Source: JAJDXW01 sp965223775
Lineage (GTDB): Bacteria; Pseudomonadota; Gammaproteobacteria; HK1
Assembly (NCBI GenBank): GCA_965223775.1
Contig: OZ245021.1
Location: 2,480,001 to 2,544,000, forward strand
Direction: 5' to 3'
DNA: 64,000 nt
Part shown: positions 28,231-36,773 of the stretch, piece by piece
Layout: each line of letters begins with the position of its first letter
How positions within the stretch are numbered: the stretch's first letter is position 1
Program-made: the position numbers and the translations under genes
The notes under the pieces: model-generated
What the model was told of the DNA's origin: nothing
Seen by the model: the letters and a program-made list of their open reading frames with translations, nothing else
Database searches by the model: none

Positions 28231-28377
28231 GGAGCGCGCGCCGGCGGGCGCCGCCGGGGGGCGCGGCCACGAGGGGGGCACGCCCAAGCGGCCCCGTGTC
28301 CGGCCGCACCATCGGACTCGGGGTCGGCGGGCCGATGTTCAGCGAGGCTGCGCCTGAGACCGACGAGGCATGTAGAG

Positions 28378-28517
28378 CGCGCATGGGAGCGCGGGCATCC
28401 TTGCCCGCGTGGACCACGGCGGGCCTTCGACCGTTCGCGGGCTGGAAGCCCGCGCTCTCAGGCGGCCCGCGACCCCGGGAAGCCGTGGGACCGGGCGGAG
28501 GATTGTGCGTAATCAGG
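28378..28517. repeat. MITE-like hairpin repeat, copy 3 (left end lost)
   Basis: Partial copy. The first hairpin GCGGGCATCCTTGCCCGC begins at 28391, the second GCGGGCTGGAAGCCCGC is intact, and the right end TGTGCGTAATCAGG is kept at 28517. The left terminal inverted repeat is missing or diverged. It fills much of the gap between hyuB and the convergent D-threonine-aldolase-like gene, where its hairpins could serve as a terminator for either strand. Confidence 0.7.
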
Positions 28518-28540
28518 AAGATGAGCAGGCCTCAAGGGGG

Positions 28541-29656
28541 CTACTGGTGGCTCGCGCGGGCCGCGATGGGCCAGACACTCTCCACGACACCGTCTCGCAC
28601 CCCCACGTAGTGGTCGTGACCCACCACCGTGGGCCCGAAGGCGCGAGGGATGAAAGCCACCTTGTCGCCAATCCGCAGCGCCCGGCCCTCCCCCTCGAGG
28701 TCCAGGACGCCGTGCTCCGAATTGAGCCGGTTGACGGTGACGCCCCCGCGGTCGGTGGCCGGCATGCCCCCGTCGGCGGCCCGGCCCATGGCCTTGTACC
28801 CGCAATCGACGACCGCGCGGTCCGGCGCGGAGCGGCTGATCACGGTGGTGAGCACCTTCAAGGCGAGCCGGAATGGCTGGTCGGGCATGCTTTCCACGAA
28901 GGCGTGGTCCCAGAACACGTACGTCCCCGGATCGATCTCGGTGATTCCGTCCATGGCCCCCGCGATGTCCCAGGTCGTGCTCGAGCCGGCGCCGCAGATT
29001 TCCACTTCGATCCCCGCGCGCTCCACGTCCTCGCGACAATCGAGGAGGCGCTGGATCCGCTCGCGAACCTTCTCCTCGCGAAGCACGGGATCCGTGATGA
29101 CCATGGAGCCCTCGTGGGAGGAGAGGCCGGCGAAGCGCAGGCGATTGTCCTTCTCGATGGATTGCACGAGCTTCACCGCCTCCGGACCGGGAACGAGTCC
29201 GGTGCGGTTGAGGCCGATTTCCACTTCGACGAGCACGTCGAGGGTGAGACCGTGGGCGGCCGCCGCACCGGCCAGGTCCGAGACGTGCCGTGGATCATCT
29301 ACGAGGGCAATGACATGAGCATTCTTGGCGAGGTTCATCAGGCGCTCTATCTTGACCTTGCCCACCACCTGCTCGATCAGGCGGATGTGCCGGGCCCCGG
29401 CCGCGACCATGACCTCCGCCTCGCTCACCTTCGCGCAGCAAAGACCGAACGGAACCGCACCGTCCGTCGTCATCTGCCGCTGGGCGATGGCCGGGCACTT
29501 GTGGCCCTTGGTGACGCTGCGCACCCTGGCCGGCCGGTCGCGGAAGAAGCGGTGGAGGGTCTCGATGTTGTGCTCCATGGCCGGCAGATCGATGACGAGC
29601 TGCGGCGTCTCCAGGTCCTCGTACGCGGTACCGGGCGGGGGAAGAAAGTTCGTCAT
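28541..29656 (-). CDS. DSD1/D-threonine aldolase-like PLP enzyme
   Basis: Fold-type III PLP enzyme of 371 residues (alanine racemase N-terminal barrel plus D-serine dehydratase-like C-terminal domain). It opens YEDLETPQLVIDLPAMEHNI; the Schiff-base Lys is probably in VRSVTKGHKCPAIAQ near residue 50. GLSSHEGSMV, EICGAGSSTTWDIAG and FIPRAFGPTVVGHDHYVGV (His and Asp metal or catalytic region) are typical of D-threonine aldolase and D-serine dehydratase. It would cleave or dehydrate D-3-hydroxy amino acids in the cytoplasm. Last gene of the TRAP operon. Exact substrate is an inference. Confidence 0.82.
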   Translation of the reverse strand: MTNFLPPPGTAYEDLETPQLVIDLPAMEHNIETLHRFFRDRPARVRSVTKGHKCPAIAQRQMTTDGAVPFGLCCAKVSEAEVMVAAGARHIRLIEQVVGKVKIERLMNLAKNAHVIALVDDPRHVSDLAGAAAAHGLTLDVLVEVEIGLNRTGLVPGPEAVKLVQSIEKDNRLRFAGLSSHEGSMVITDPVLREEKVRERIQRLLDCREDVERAGIEVEICGAGSSTTWDIAGAMDGITEIDPGTYVFWDHAFVESMPDQPFRLALKVLTTVISRSAPDRAVVDCGYKAMGRAADGGMPATDRGGVTVNRLNSEHGVLDLEGEGRALRIGDKVAFIPRAFGPTVVGHDHYVGVRDGVVESVWPIAARASHQ

Positions 29657-29696
29657 CGTCTTGCTCCACGGTGAGGTCGGGACGGGCTCGACCGGG

Positions 29697-31058
29697 TCAT
29701 TGCGCCGTAGCTGCGCGCGTTACCAATCCGCGCATGTCGTCGCAGGCATCCAGGGCGTGAAGGGCATCCAACGCAGCCTCGACCTTTTCCGCCGGAATGC
29801 CCCCGCGGGGAGCAAGGGTCCGATACTTGTCCTCGATCTCGGCCCACGTGAAACCGCGGGCCGGAGTTCCCGGCGCATCTTCGACCGCGTGGCGGGACCT
29901 GCCACCGCCCGCCCAGCGCACGGTAACGGTGGCACCGCCGGGGTACTCGGACGGAGGTCGGTCGGGATCGACGGTGACGGCCACCTTGTCCTGAAGAGGC
30001 CAGGTTCCGGGATCCGCGATGCGCTCGGGGTCAAGAAGGTCGCTCCATTCGACCCGGTCGACGAGCGCGGCCCGCGCCACGAAATAGGGAATGCTGTGGC
30101 TGGCGGTTGCCACGTTCTCAGGCCGGCGGATGGCATAGGCGGTTTTCCATTCCGGGCCGGCCACGGTGACGTCGACGATTGTCCGGGGGTCGGCCGGACC
30201 CTGCCGGAATGCCGCCAGCGCCGCTTCGACCGCAGTGTGGATGCCGTGGCTTCCGGGCATGAACTTGGGAGAAAAGTCGGTCTCGATCTCCCAGCTCTCG
30301 CCGAGTCCCCGGAGGATCGACGATGGATCCGATCCCGTGCCGAAGACGCGGCAGTAGCCCTCGTTGTCCTCGAGCACGGTTTCCAGGCCGGTATATCCAC
30401 ACGCCGCAGCCATGGCCGCATGAATTCCGAGCAGGGCCGCCGTCCCCGCGTGGTACTCCCGCGCGGGGCTCTTCCTCGAACCGGCCAATCCGCCGGCCGA
30501 AGTGGCGGCCAGGGCGATGGCGTGGGTCATCGGCCCTTCTTCGAGGGCCAGCAGCTTCGCCGCGGCAACGGCCGCCCCGAAGATGGTCACGATGGAGTTG
30601 TGCAGGCCACGGCGGTGCATGTAGCCGGGCGACACCGCTTTGCCGATGCGCCCGGCCGCCTCGTAGCCGAGGGCAACGGCGGAAATGAACCCGGCGCCGC
30701 CGATGCCGCCTCGCTCGGCGAGCGCCGCGGCAGTTGGAACGCAGACCCCGCAGAGGTGCGCGATCGTGCCCAGATGGCTTTCATCGAAGGCCATCGCATC
30801 GGCCATGACGGCGTTTGCGCGCGCCGCATCGGCGACCGATGCGGTGGCGGCGGCGCGGCCCCACAGGGTGGCCTCGCCGCCGCTGCCGCTCGCCAGACGT
30901 CGAACGATGTGAACGGAAGGTGACTCGTCACCGGCCAGCGCGCTGGCAAGGGTGTCGGCGACGGCCATCTTCGTTCGCTCGACCACGCCAGGGGGCAACG
31001 CCTCGAACCCGGTTGCCGAGAGAAAGGCCGCGAGGCGCCCGGCGACCGAACCGCTCAT
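29697..31058 (-). CDS. MmgE/PrpD family protein
   Basis: Member of the MmgE/PrpD (2-methylcitrate dehydratase-like) family, 453 residues. Typical features: N-terminal helical region VVERTKMAVADTLASALAG, NAVMADAMAFDESHLGTIAH (substrate-site Asp and His), GYMHRRGLHNSIVTIFGAAV and FMPGSHGIHTAVEAALA. The ATG at 31058 overlaps the stop of the TRAP permease gene (ATGA), which sets the start; the frame upstream is antisense artefact. In catabolic clusters such proteins dehydrate or isomerise small acids. The substrate here is unknown. Confidence 0.88.
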   Translation of the reverse strand: MSGSVAGRLAAFLSATGFEALPPGVVERTKMAVADTLASALAGDESPSVHIVRRLASGSGGEATLWGRAAATASVADAARANAVMADAMAFDESHLGTIAHLCGVCVPTAAALAERGGIGGAGFISAVALGYEAAGRIGKAVSPGYMHRRGLHNSIVTIFGAAVAAAKLLALEEGPMTHAIALAATSAGGLAGSRKSPAREYHAGTAALLGIHAAMAAACGYTGLETVLEDNEGYCRVFGTGSDPSSILRGLGESWEIETDFSPKFMPGSHGIHTAVEAALAAFRQGPADPRTIVDVTVAGPEWKTAYAIRRPENVATASHSIPYFVARAALVDRVEWSDLLDPERIADPGTWPLQDKVAVTVDPDRPPSEYPGGATVTVRWAGGGRSRHAVEDAPGTPARGFTWAEIEDKYRTLAPRGGIPAEKVEAALDALHALDACDDMRGLVTRAATAQ

Positions 31059-32365
31059 TGCATCATCTGAGCCGGCAACCACAGGACGAGTTCGGGAAAC
31101 GCAATAATCAGGCCCATCATGACCAGCATCATCGCCAGGAACGGAAGAGACCCCAGCATGACGTCCGACATCGGGCCTTGGGTCAGGCGCACGCCCTGGA
31201 TGACGAATAGGTTGAGGCCCACGGGGGGCGTGATGAGAGCGGCCTCCATCAGCAGAACCAGCAGTACTCCGAACCATACCGGGTCATAGCCGAGCGATAT
31301 CACCACCGGGAAGATCACCGGGATGGTGGTGATGATCATCGGCAACGACTCCATGAACATGCCCAGGAACAGGTAGAAGAGAGCGATGAGGAGGAGTATG
31401 CCGAGCGGCGCCAGAGGCGCTGCCGCGACCAGCGAGGCGAGCGCCCGCGGAACCCCCAGCAACGTGATGACGAAATTGAAGATCAAGGTGCCCATCAGGA
31501 TCAGCATGACCATGGCGAGGGTGCGTGCGGTCGACATGAGCGCTTGGTACAGCATCACTCGGTTGAGGCGCCGGTGGCCCGCCGCAACGATGAGCGCGGC
31601 GACCACCCCCAACGCGGCCGACTCCGAGGGCGTGGCGACACCCAGGTAAAGGGACCCCAGCACAAAGAACACGACGAACAGCACCGGAAGAATGTAGACG
31701 AGGGCGAAGACCCTCTCCCGCAACGGCACGGTCGCCCTCGCGCGGCCGGCAATCTCGGGGCGGGCGATCGCTGCACCGCCGATGAATGCCATGAACAGGC
31801 CGGCCAGGCAGATGCCCGGAACGATTCCGCCGATGAACAACTGCCCAATCGAGGTGTCGGTGAGCAGGCCGTACATGATCAGCGCCATGCTGGGGGGAAT
31901 GAGGATGCCGAGGGTTCCCCCTGCCGCGAGCGATCCCAGGACCAGGCGCTCGTTGTAGCGTTGCTGGCGAAATGCCGGCAGCGCTACGGTGCCAATCGTG
32001 GCGCCGGTGGCGACGCTGGAACCCGAGACCGAGGCGAAGACGGCGCAGCTCGCGATGTTGGTGTGCAGCAGGCCGCCGGGCAGCACCTGGAACCATTGGT
32101 CGAGCGCCCAGTACAGTCGGTTGGTGACCCCGCTGCGCACGAGAATCTCCCCCATGAGGATGAACAGGGGGAGCGCCACCATCACGAAGCTTCGCATCAT
32201 CGGCCACACCACGATGCCCGCCTCGAGGTAGTCGGCGTGGCCACTGAAGAAATGCGCGACGAAGACGGCCAGCGCGGCCATGATCACGCCGACGTAGATG
32301 CCAAGAGCAAGCAGCAGCAGCATCAGGCCGAAGCTGACGAGGAGGATGACGCCGAGGTCTTCCAT
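31055..32365 (-). CDS. dctM: TRAP transporter large permease (DctM)
   Basis: Large membrane subunit of a tripartite ATP-independent periplasmic transporter, 436 residues with about 12 helices. Motifs: LPLFILMGEILVRSGVTNRLY, ASVSGSSVATGATIGTVALP and PPSMALIMYGLLTDTSIGQLF, all characteristic of DctM. The ATG at 32365 (MEDLGVILLVSFGLM) is preferred over the upstream in-frame start, since it leaves a 10-nt gap after dctQ. It drives sodium- or proton-coupled uptake of an organic acid together with DctP and DctQ. Confidence 0.93.
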   Translation of the reverse strand: MEDLGVILLVSFGLMLLLLALGIYVGVIMAALAVFVAHFFSGHADYLEAGIVVWPMMRSFVMVALPLFILMGEILVRSGVTNRLYWALDQWFQVLPGGLLHTNIASCAVFASVSGSSVATGATIGTVALPAFRQQRYNERLVLGSLAAGGTLGILIPPSMALIMYGLLTDTSIGQLFIGGIVPGICLAGLFMAFIGGAAIARPEIAGRARATVPLRERVFALVYILPVLFVVFFVLGSLYLGVATPSESAALGVVAALIVAAGHRRLNRVMLYQALMSTARTLAMVMLILMGTLIFNFVITLLGVPRALASLVAAAPLAPLGILLLIALFYLFLGMFMESLPMIITTIPVIFPVVISLGYDPVWFGVLLVLLMEAALITPPVGLNLFVIQGVRLTQGPMSDVMLGSLPFLAMMLVMMGLIIAFPELVLWLPAQMMQ

Positions 32366-32375
32366 GGATTCGGAG

Positions 32376-32981
32376 CTACGTTTTCTCCACCGGGTCCTCG
32401 GCCGCACTGCGCGAAGAGAAGAGCTCCCCTCCCCATTCGCCGGGGTCAGGCCCGTGCCGGGTCGCTACCGATTCGTGACGTCCCTTCAGGAGTTCGAAGA
32501 ATGCCGACGCCCAGGTCAGGCATGCGTAGAGGGCAAACAACGAAAACCCGATGGCCCAGGCCGCCTGGGGCCAGGCGAGGGGCGTGGAAAGCTCGCTCGG
32601 CGTCATGGCGCCGCGCTCGGCACTCACCATGACCACGCTCCACGAGCGCCAGGCGATGAAGACGGCGAAAGAGGCGATGAGGGTGAGAGCGATGACGTTG
32701 AGCGCGCCCCGCCACGCGACGGGAAAGCGTCGATAGACCAGATCGATTCGAATATGGCCCTTGGCCTTGAGCCCCCAGGCCATGACCCAGGCCGAAGCCA
32801 CCGCCACCGAGAACCCCCCGATCTCGTCGATGGCCGGTGGTATGGGGCCTCCGAGCTTGCGCGAGATGACGGTCCAGGAAATCAGGAAAGAGAGAAGCAG
32901 GAGGAGGATCCCGGCCAGCAACGCGGCACCGGTGATGCCCCGGTCGACGACGCGAAACGCGCTCTCGATCAGCTTACCCAT
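32376..32981 (-). CDS. dctQ: TRAP transporter small permease (DctQ)
   Basis: Small membrane subunit of the TRAP system, 201 residues with four hydrophobic helices (first GAALLAGILLLLLSFLISWT). The DEIGGFSVAVASAWVMAWGL and KGHIRIDLVYRRFPVAWRGA stretches are the conserved DctQ core. The C-terminal tail is hydrophilic. It lies between the binding protein and the large permease, the usual order. Confidence 0.9.
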   Translation of the reverse strand: MGKLIESAFRVVDRGITGAALLAGILLLLLSFLISWTVISRKLGGPIPPAIDEIGGFSVAVASAWVMAWGLKAKGHIRIDLVYRRFPVAWRGALNVIALTLIASFAVFIAWRSWSVVMVSAERGAMTPSELSTPLAWPQAAWAIGFSLFALYACLTWASAFFELLKGRHESVATRHGPDPGEWGGELFSSRSAAEDPVEKT

Positions 32982-33008
32982 CGGGAGTCACTACCCTCAC
33001 CGGGCAGG

Positions 33009-33041
33009 AAGGGGCCCGGCCCAAACGGACCGGGGCCCCTT
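33009..33041. terminator. GC-rich hairpin between dctP and dctQ
   Basis: AAGGGGCCCGG and CCGGGGCCCCTT form an 11-12 bp stem with one bulged base and a short loop. No U-run follows on the minus strand, so it is not a classic intrinsic terminator. It lies in the 122-nt gap downstream of dctP. A stabilising or attenuating hairpin that raises the amount of binding protein relative to the permeases is a common arrangement in transport operons (inference). Confidence 0.5.
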
Positions 33042-33103
33042 GCCGAACGGCGCCGGATCTCTGGCTATCGGTGGAGCCGATGGCCCGTGCACCCGGCTGG
33101 CGG

Positions 33104-34183
33104 TTACGGAGCGGACACGCCGGAAATCGGTGCAATTGCCGCGTTGTATTTCGAGCCGCACCCCTTGCATCGAGTGAGCCAGTCCGCGAGGCTGATCTCC
33201 TTCAGTCCGTCGCGCGTTCTCGCCAGGTCTTCGTCGGCCGGGTCCACGCGCTTCATGTTGCCGGGGGGGCCATACGGACACTCGCCGGCGCCCGTGTTGC
33301 AGGTGACTCCGTCCTGGTCCCATTGGCCCTGCCGCGCCCATAGATCCCGGCCCATCTCTGCAAAGTTGGCGGCGAGAAACTCCTGTACGTCCTCTGGCAG
33401 CTCGTTCCAGCTCTCCAGGTTGACGCCGGTGAAGTTGACTCCCCACTGGACCGGCAGTACGAAGAGGGAATCGGTGACTTCCCACCACTTCTGCGTATAG
33501 CCGGAAATGATGCCCGTGATTGCGCAGTCGGTGACGTTGCGCTCGAGCGCGGTGTAGACCTCCGCAAAACCGATGTCCAACGGCTCGGCGCCGATCGAGC
33601 GGAGCCACTTCTGAATCGTGGCCCCCGCACCGCGAACCTTCTTTCCGTTGATGTCGGAAATACCGGCCACGTCGCCCTTGCAGTAGAACACCTGCGCGCC
33701 GAACGGCCACATCGCGAGGAGCTTGATGCCCTTGGACTCGAGCTCCTCGTTGATGGTCGGCATCGCCATCTCGCCCACACTCCGGGCACTTTCGAGGTCA
33801 GGAGATTGAAGGGCCAGATCGGCCATTTCAATGATGGGGAACTCGCCCGAAAGCTGCTGCGCGCCGATCTTGGAGACATCGATGCTCCCTCGTTCCAACA
33901 GGCGGCCGATCTGGGCGCCGGTGACGGCGAGTTCGGACACCGTCAACATCTCGAAGGTGACGCGGCCGTTGCTGCGCTCGGGAATGATCGTGTTGCCCCA
34001 CTCCAGCATTACCTTGTGCTGGCGTTGCTGGGGGGTGTCGCCGCCGACCCATTTGAGCTTGACCGCGGGTCCCGGTCCGAGAGTCGGGGTTTCGGCCATG
34101 GCGCCCTGCACGAGGAGAGCGCTGGCAACGACCGCGCTGAAGACGAGCGACCGTTTTGAGGAAATCGGATGGAAAATGGCCAT
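33104..34183 (-). CDS. dctP: TRAP transporter substrate-binding protein (DctP)
   Basis: Periplasmic binding protein of the TRAP system, 359 residues. Signal peptide SLVFSAVVASALLVQGAMA, mature start near ETPTLGPG. DctP features: VKGAGATIQKWLR-like helix (KVRGAGATIQKWLRSIGAEP) that in this family carries the carboxylate-binding Arg, and NVTDCAITGIISGYTQKWWE. A cysteine-containing C-terminal extension (CNTGAGECPYG and CKGCGSKY) is less usual. First gene of a dctP-dctQ-dctM-mmgE-dsd1 operon. Ligand unknown; the enzyme genes behind it suggest a hydroxy acid or amino acid derivative. Confidence 0.92.
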   Translation of the reverse strand: MAIFHPISSKRSLVFSAVVASALLVQGAMAETPTLGPGPAVKLKWVGGDTPQQRQHKVMLEWGNTIIPERSNGRVTFEMLTVSELAVTGAQIGRLLERGSIDVSKIGAQQLSGEFPIIEMADLALQSPDLESARSVGEMAMPTINEELESKGIKLLAMWPFGAQVFYCKGDVAGISDINGKKVRGAGATIQKWLRSIGAEPLDIGFAEVYTALERNVTDCAITGIISGYTQKWWEVTDSLFVLPVQWGVNFTGVNLESWNELPEDVQEFLAANFAEMGRDLWARQGQWDQDGVTCNTGAGECPYGPPGNMKRVDPADEDLARTRDGLKEISLADWLTRCKGCGSKYNAAIAPISGVSAP

Positions 34184-34732
34184 GATGACCTCCCGTTGAA
34201 TGTCTGATTGGCTTGTCGAGTGCTTCGATACTCGTTCAACCTCGCTGTGTGACCTGGAGCTCCCTGTCGGCCAGAACCCTCTGATGGGCCCGAGTTACGG
34301 CCCGGACCATATCAACGGGGCTCTCGCGGAGTCAACGATCCGATTCAGCACCGAGTCCGTTCTACTTTCGAAAAGGGGATTCCTGATTACGCACAATCCT
34401 CAGCCCGGTCCGGTGGGCTTGCCAAGGTCGTGGTCTTCCTGGGATCGCGGGCATCCTTGCCCGCGGACGGTGCTCGTAGCGCCGCTTTCGCGAGCTTGCC
34501 GCAGGCTGGAAGCCCTCCCAGGAGGGAGGCCCGCGACCCTGGGAAGCCGCGGGGCCGCCGCCCTCATCCTGCCCTGAAACCCCACCATCGGCATGGCGAG
34601 CCTGGGAATTCGCACCCCGCCTCATGCATGGCATTCCTTGACGGGGACGGACGTCCGGGCGAAATTGAGCGTCTCATCCGCGCGCTCCGCTGAACGGACG
34701 CGGGTTTCGACCCGAGGGCTCAACGGTCCATC
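34184..34732. other. Divergent intergenic region with repeat copy 4
   Basis: About 550 bases between dctP (minus) and the SHMT-like gene (plus) without a supported gene. It holds repeat copy 4 (34382-34575). The AT-richer left part next to dctP should contain the TRAP operon promoter, but no clear hexamers were assigned. Short open frames here look random. Confidence 0.5.
34382..34575. repeat. MITE-like hairpin repeat, copy 4 (divergent, right end lost)
   Basis: The left end reads CCTGATTACGCACAATCCTC, the exact reverse complement of the right end of copies 1 and 3, which proves the element has terminal inverted repeats. Inside are the GCGGGCATCCTTGCCCGC hairpin and a diverged second hairpin (GGCTGGAAGCCCTCCC) separated by extra sequence. 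No right terminal repeat was found. Confidence 0.65.
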
Positions 34733-36070
34733 ATGCCGCTTTCCGAGAGCTGTCCCGACGATATCTGGCGTGAAGCGGGTGCGCTTGCCGATGACGATTC
34801 GGGGCTCGCCGCCTGTGAGGCGATCGCCAGGGCCGCCGCCGGCCACGTCTCCTGGCACGACGCGAGCCTCTGCCTCGTCGCCTCGCGGAACCTCCTGAGT
34901 CCGCGGGCGCGGGCGATGATGGCCTCGGGGCTGATGGAACGGGTGGCCGGCGGGGGCCGGGTGGGCGAACGGCGCAAGAGCGGGCTCGCCATGCTCGACC
35001 GGATCGAGGCAATCCTCGTCCAGCTCGCACGACGCCTCTTCGGCGTTGCCCACGTGGAGTACCGGGTGCCCACGGGGTCGGTTGCGAACGCGCTCTTCCT
35101 CCTCGGCGTGACCGAGCCGGGCGAACGGATCATGGTGCTGCCCCGCCGATTCGGCGGGCACGGTACCTATGGCGAGGAAGGGTATGCCGGCGCGCGGGGG
35201 CTCGAGGTCCTGGAGATGCCGTGCACGGGCTCCGATCCGGGCGAGGTCGACCTGGACCGGCTGGCCGCCGCGGTAGCCCGCCACGAGCCGCGCTGGCTCG
35301 TCGTCGGCAGCTCGTGGCCGCTCTTTCCCGACCCCCTGGCAGAGATTGAGGCCATTGCGGCCGAGGCCGGGGGCCGCATCCTGTACGACGCCGCCCACGT
35401 CCTCGGGCTCATCGCCGGCGGTTGCTACCAGCACCCGCTGCGCGAAGGGGCAGCGGCGCTCACCGCTTCCACCCACAAGACCTTTCCCGGCCCGGTCGGC
35501 GGCATCATCCTGACGAACGATGACGACCTCGCCTCCCGCATCCACGATTTCACCGACCGCGCCATCGGCAACTATCACAACCAGCGCGCCGCCGCGCTCG
35601 CGGTGACCCTGGCCGAAATGGCGGCCTTCGGCCAGGCGTATGCCGCCGCCACGGTGGAGAACGCCGGCGCCCTCGCAAGAGCGCTCGACGCCGAGGGGTT
35701 CGGGATCGTGGGGCGCGAGCGCGGGTTCACCCGCTCGCACGTCGTCGTCCTCGACCTCGGGGGGACCATGACGCCCGCGGAGGCCGTGAAACGGCTGGAG
35801 ACGGCGCGGATCACCTGCGAGGCGATTCCCCTCCCCCGCGACTACCCGAGGCCAGCGGCGCTCCGCCTCGGCTCGCCGTCCCTCACCCGCCGCGGAATGG
35901 GGCCGGGGGAAATGGCCGTGGTTGCCGGCTTTGTGCGCCGAATCCTTCTGGAGCGAGAGGATCCGAGAGCCGTGAAGGGCGACGTCCTGGCATTGTCCTC
36001 GGCCTTCACGAAGGTGCGGTACTGCTTCGAGGGTGCTCCCGAGCGGCCTGAGTCTCCCGGTGGCCCGTAG
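34733..36070 (+). CDS. SHMT-like PLP-dependent enzyme (fold type I)
   Basis: 445-residue member of the serine hydroxymethyltransferase-like family. The PLP site is ALTASTHKTFPGPVGGII, with Lys forming the aldimine, preceded by LYDAAHVLGLIAGGCYQ, where the Asp pairs with the pyridine nitrogen; both follow SHMT. ARRLFGVAHVEYRVPTGSVAN and DRAIGNYHNQRAAALAVTL also match. It is clearly diverged from housekeeping GlyA, so it may act on another hydroxy amino acid. ATG at 34733; a GAGGG lies rather far upstream. The C-terminal 30 residues are atypical. Its neighbours (TRAP operon, DSD1, hyu genes) suggest a role in amino-acid derivative catabolism. Confidence 0.78.
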   Translation: MPLSESCPDDIWREAGALADDDSGLAACEAIARAAAGHVSWHDASLCLVASRNLLSPRARAMMASGLMERVAGGGRVGERRKSGLAMLDRIEAILVQLARRLFGVAHVEYRVPTGSVANALFLLGVTEPGERIMVLPRRFGGHGTYGEEGYAGARGLEVLEMPCTGSDPGEVDLDRLAAAVARHEPRWLVVGSSWPLFPDPLAEIEAIAAEAGGRILYDAAHVLGLIAGGCYQHPLREGAAALTASTHKTFPGPVGGIILTNDDDLASRIHDFTDRAIGNYHNQRAAALAVTLAEMAAFGQAYAAATVENAGALARALDAEGFGIVGRERGFTRSHVVVLDLGGTMTPAEAVKRLETARITCEAIPLPRDYPRPAALRLGSPSLTRRGMGPGEMAVVAGFVRRILLEREDPRAVKGDVLALSSAFTKVRYCFEGAPERPESPGGP

Positions 36071-36171
36071 TACGAGATTCGGGTTTCACGCGACATGACG
36101 GATCCGGCGAGCGGCGGACGCGCACACCGGAGGGGAGGCGCACGACGGAGGCGCGCGCCGAGCAGGTTCAG

Positions 36172-36375
36172 CGCCCCGTGGGTGAAGGACCGGACCGCCG
36201 AGGCAGCCACCCCGTTCTCGGCGAGAGCCTCGGCCACGCCCTGCCGGATGGCGGCATTGAAGTGCGGCGGCGAGGAGAGGACCTTCTTCGGCACCGCCCG
36301 GCCCCCGGGGAACATCAGCACGATGTCGGTGAAGGTCCCGCCGACGTCCACCGCAAGCCGCATCGAATCACGCAT
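36172..36375 (-). pseudogene. hyuA 5' remnant
   Basis: Codons from RLAVDVGGTFTDIVLMF to SAVRSFTHGA match the first 80 residues of the hyuA at 18980-21097 almost exactly at nucleotide level. After position 36172 the similarity ends abruptly and the frame runs on into sequence antisense to the SHMT-like gene. The start may be ATG 36375 or 36363. This is a truncated duplicate in the divergent position expected for hyuA relative to hyuB at 36774. Confidence 0.85.
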
Positions 36376-36773
36376 CTCCTGCTTCCGGTTGCCGAACGTT
36401 CCTTCCGCCGTCCCCGGCCTCCTGGCCCCGCCGGCCCCACCGTCTCGCCGCATCGCATCGCGCCGCACCGCTTCCGTGACCGTGGCTGGGTGGAGGAGGC
36501 GTGCACCGCGTGAAAGCATCGGGTCGGGCCGACGCGCTGCCGTCCGGAGATTCGAAGGCCAGGGCCGATTCGTGGGTTCGTCGTGGTGGACCCCGGGCCA
36601 ATTCTACCCATTTCACCCCGAAGACCGCGCCGTTTGACAGGGACGCGCACGGGTCTCTAGCCTCGTCCCGGGGTGGGGCCGCCCATCCGCGGGCCGCTCG
36701 ACCGGACGCAACGGGGGTGAGCGCACGCCATCTCCGCCCGCCGGGTGGAGCTGGAGGAGGCAGAGAGAGGACG
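36376..36773. promoter_or_regulatory. Divergent hyuA-hyuB leader, copy 2
   Basis: About 400 bases between the hyuA remnant and intact hyuB. Its right 170 bases are near-identical to 26090-26250. It holds the candidate promoter at 36634-36663 and the hyuB ribosome-binding site. No other gene supported. Confidence 0.5.
36634..36663 (+). promoter_or_regulatory. Candidate sigma-70 promoter for hyuB copy 2
   Basis: TTGACA at 36634-36639, 18-nt spacer, TAGCCT at 36658-36663. It is conserved with the leader at 26114-26143. The -35 is perfect, the -10 weak. Confidence 0.4.
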
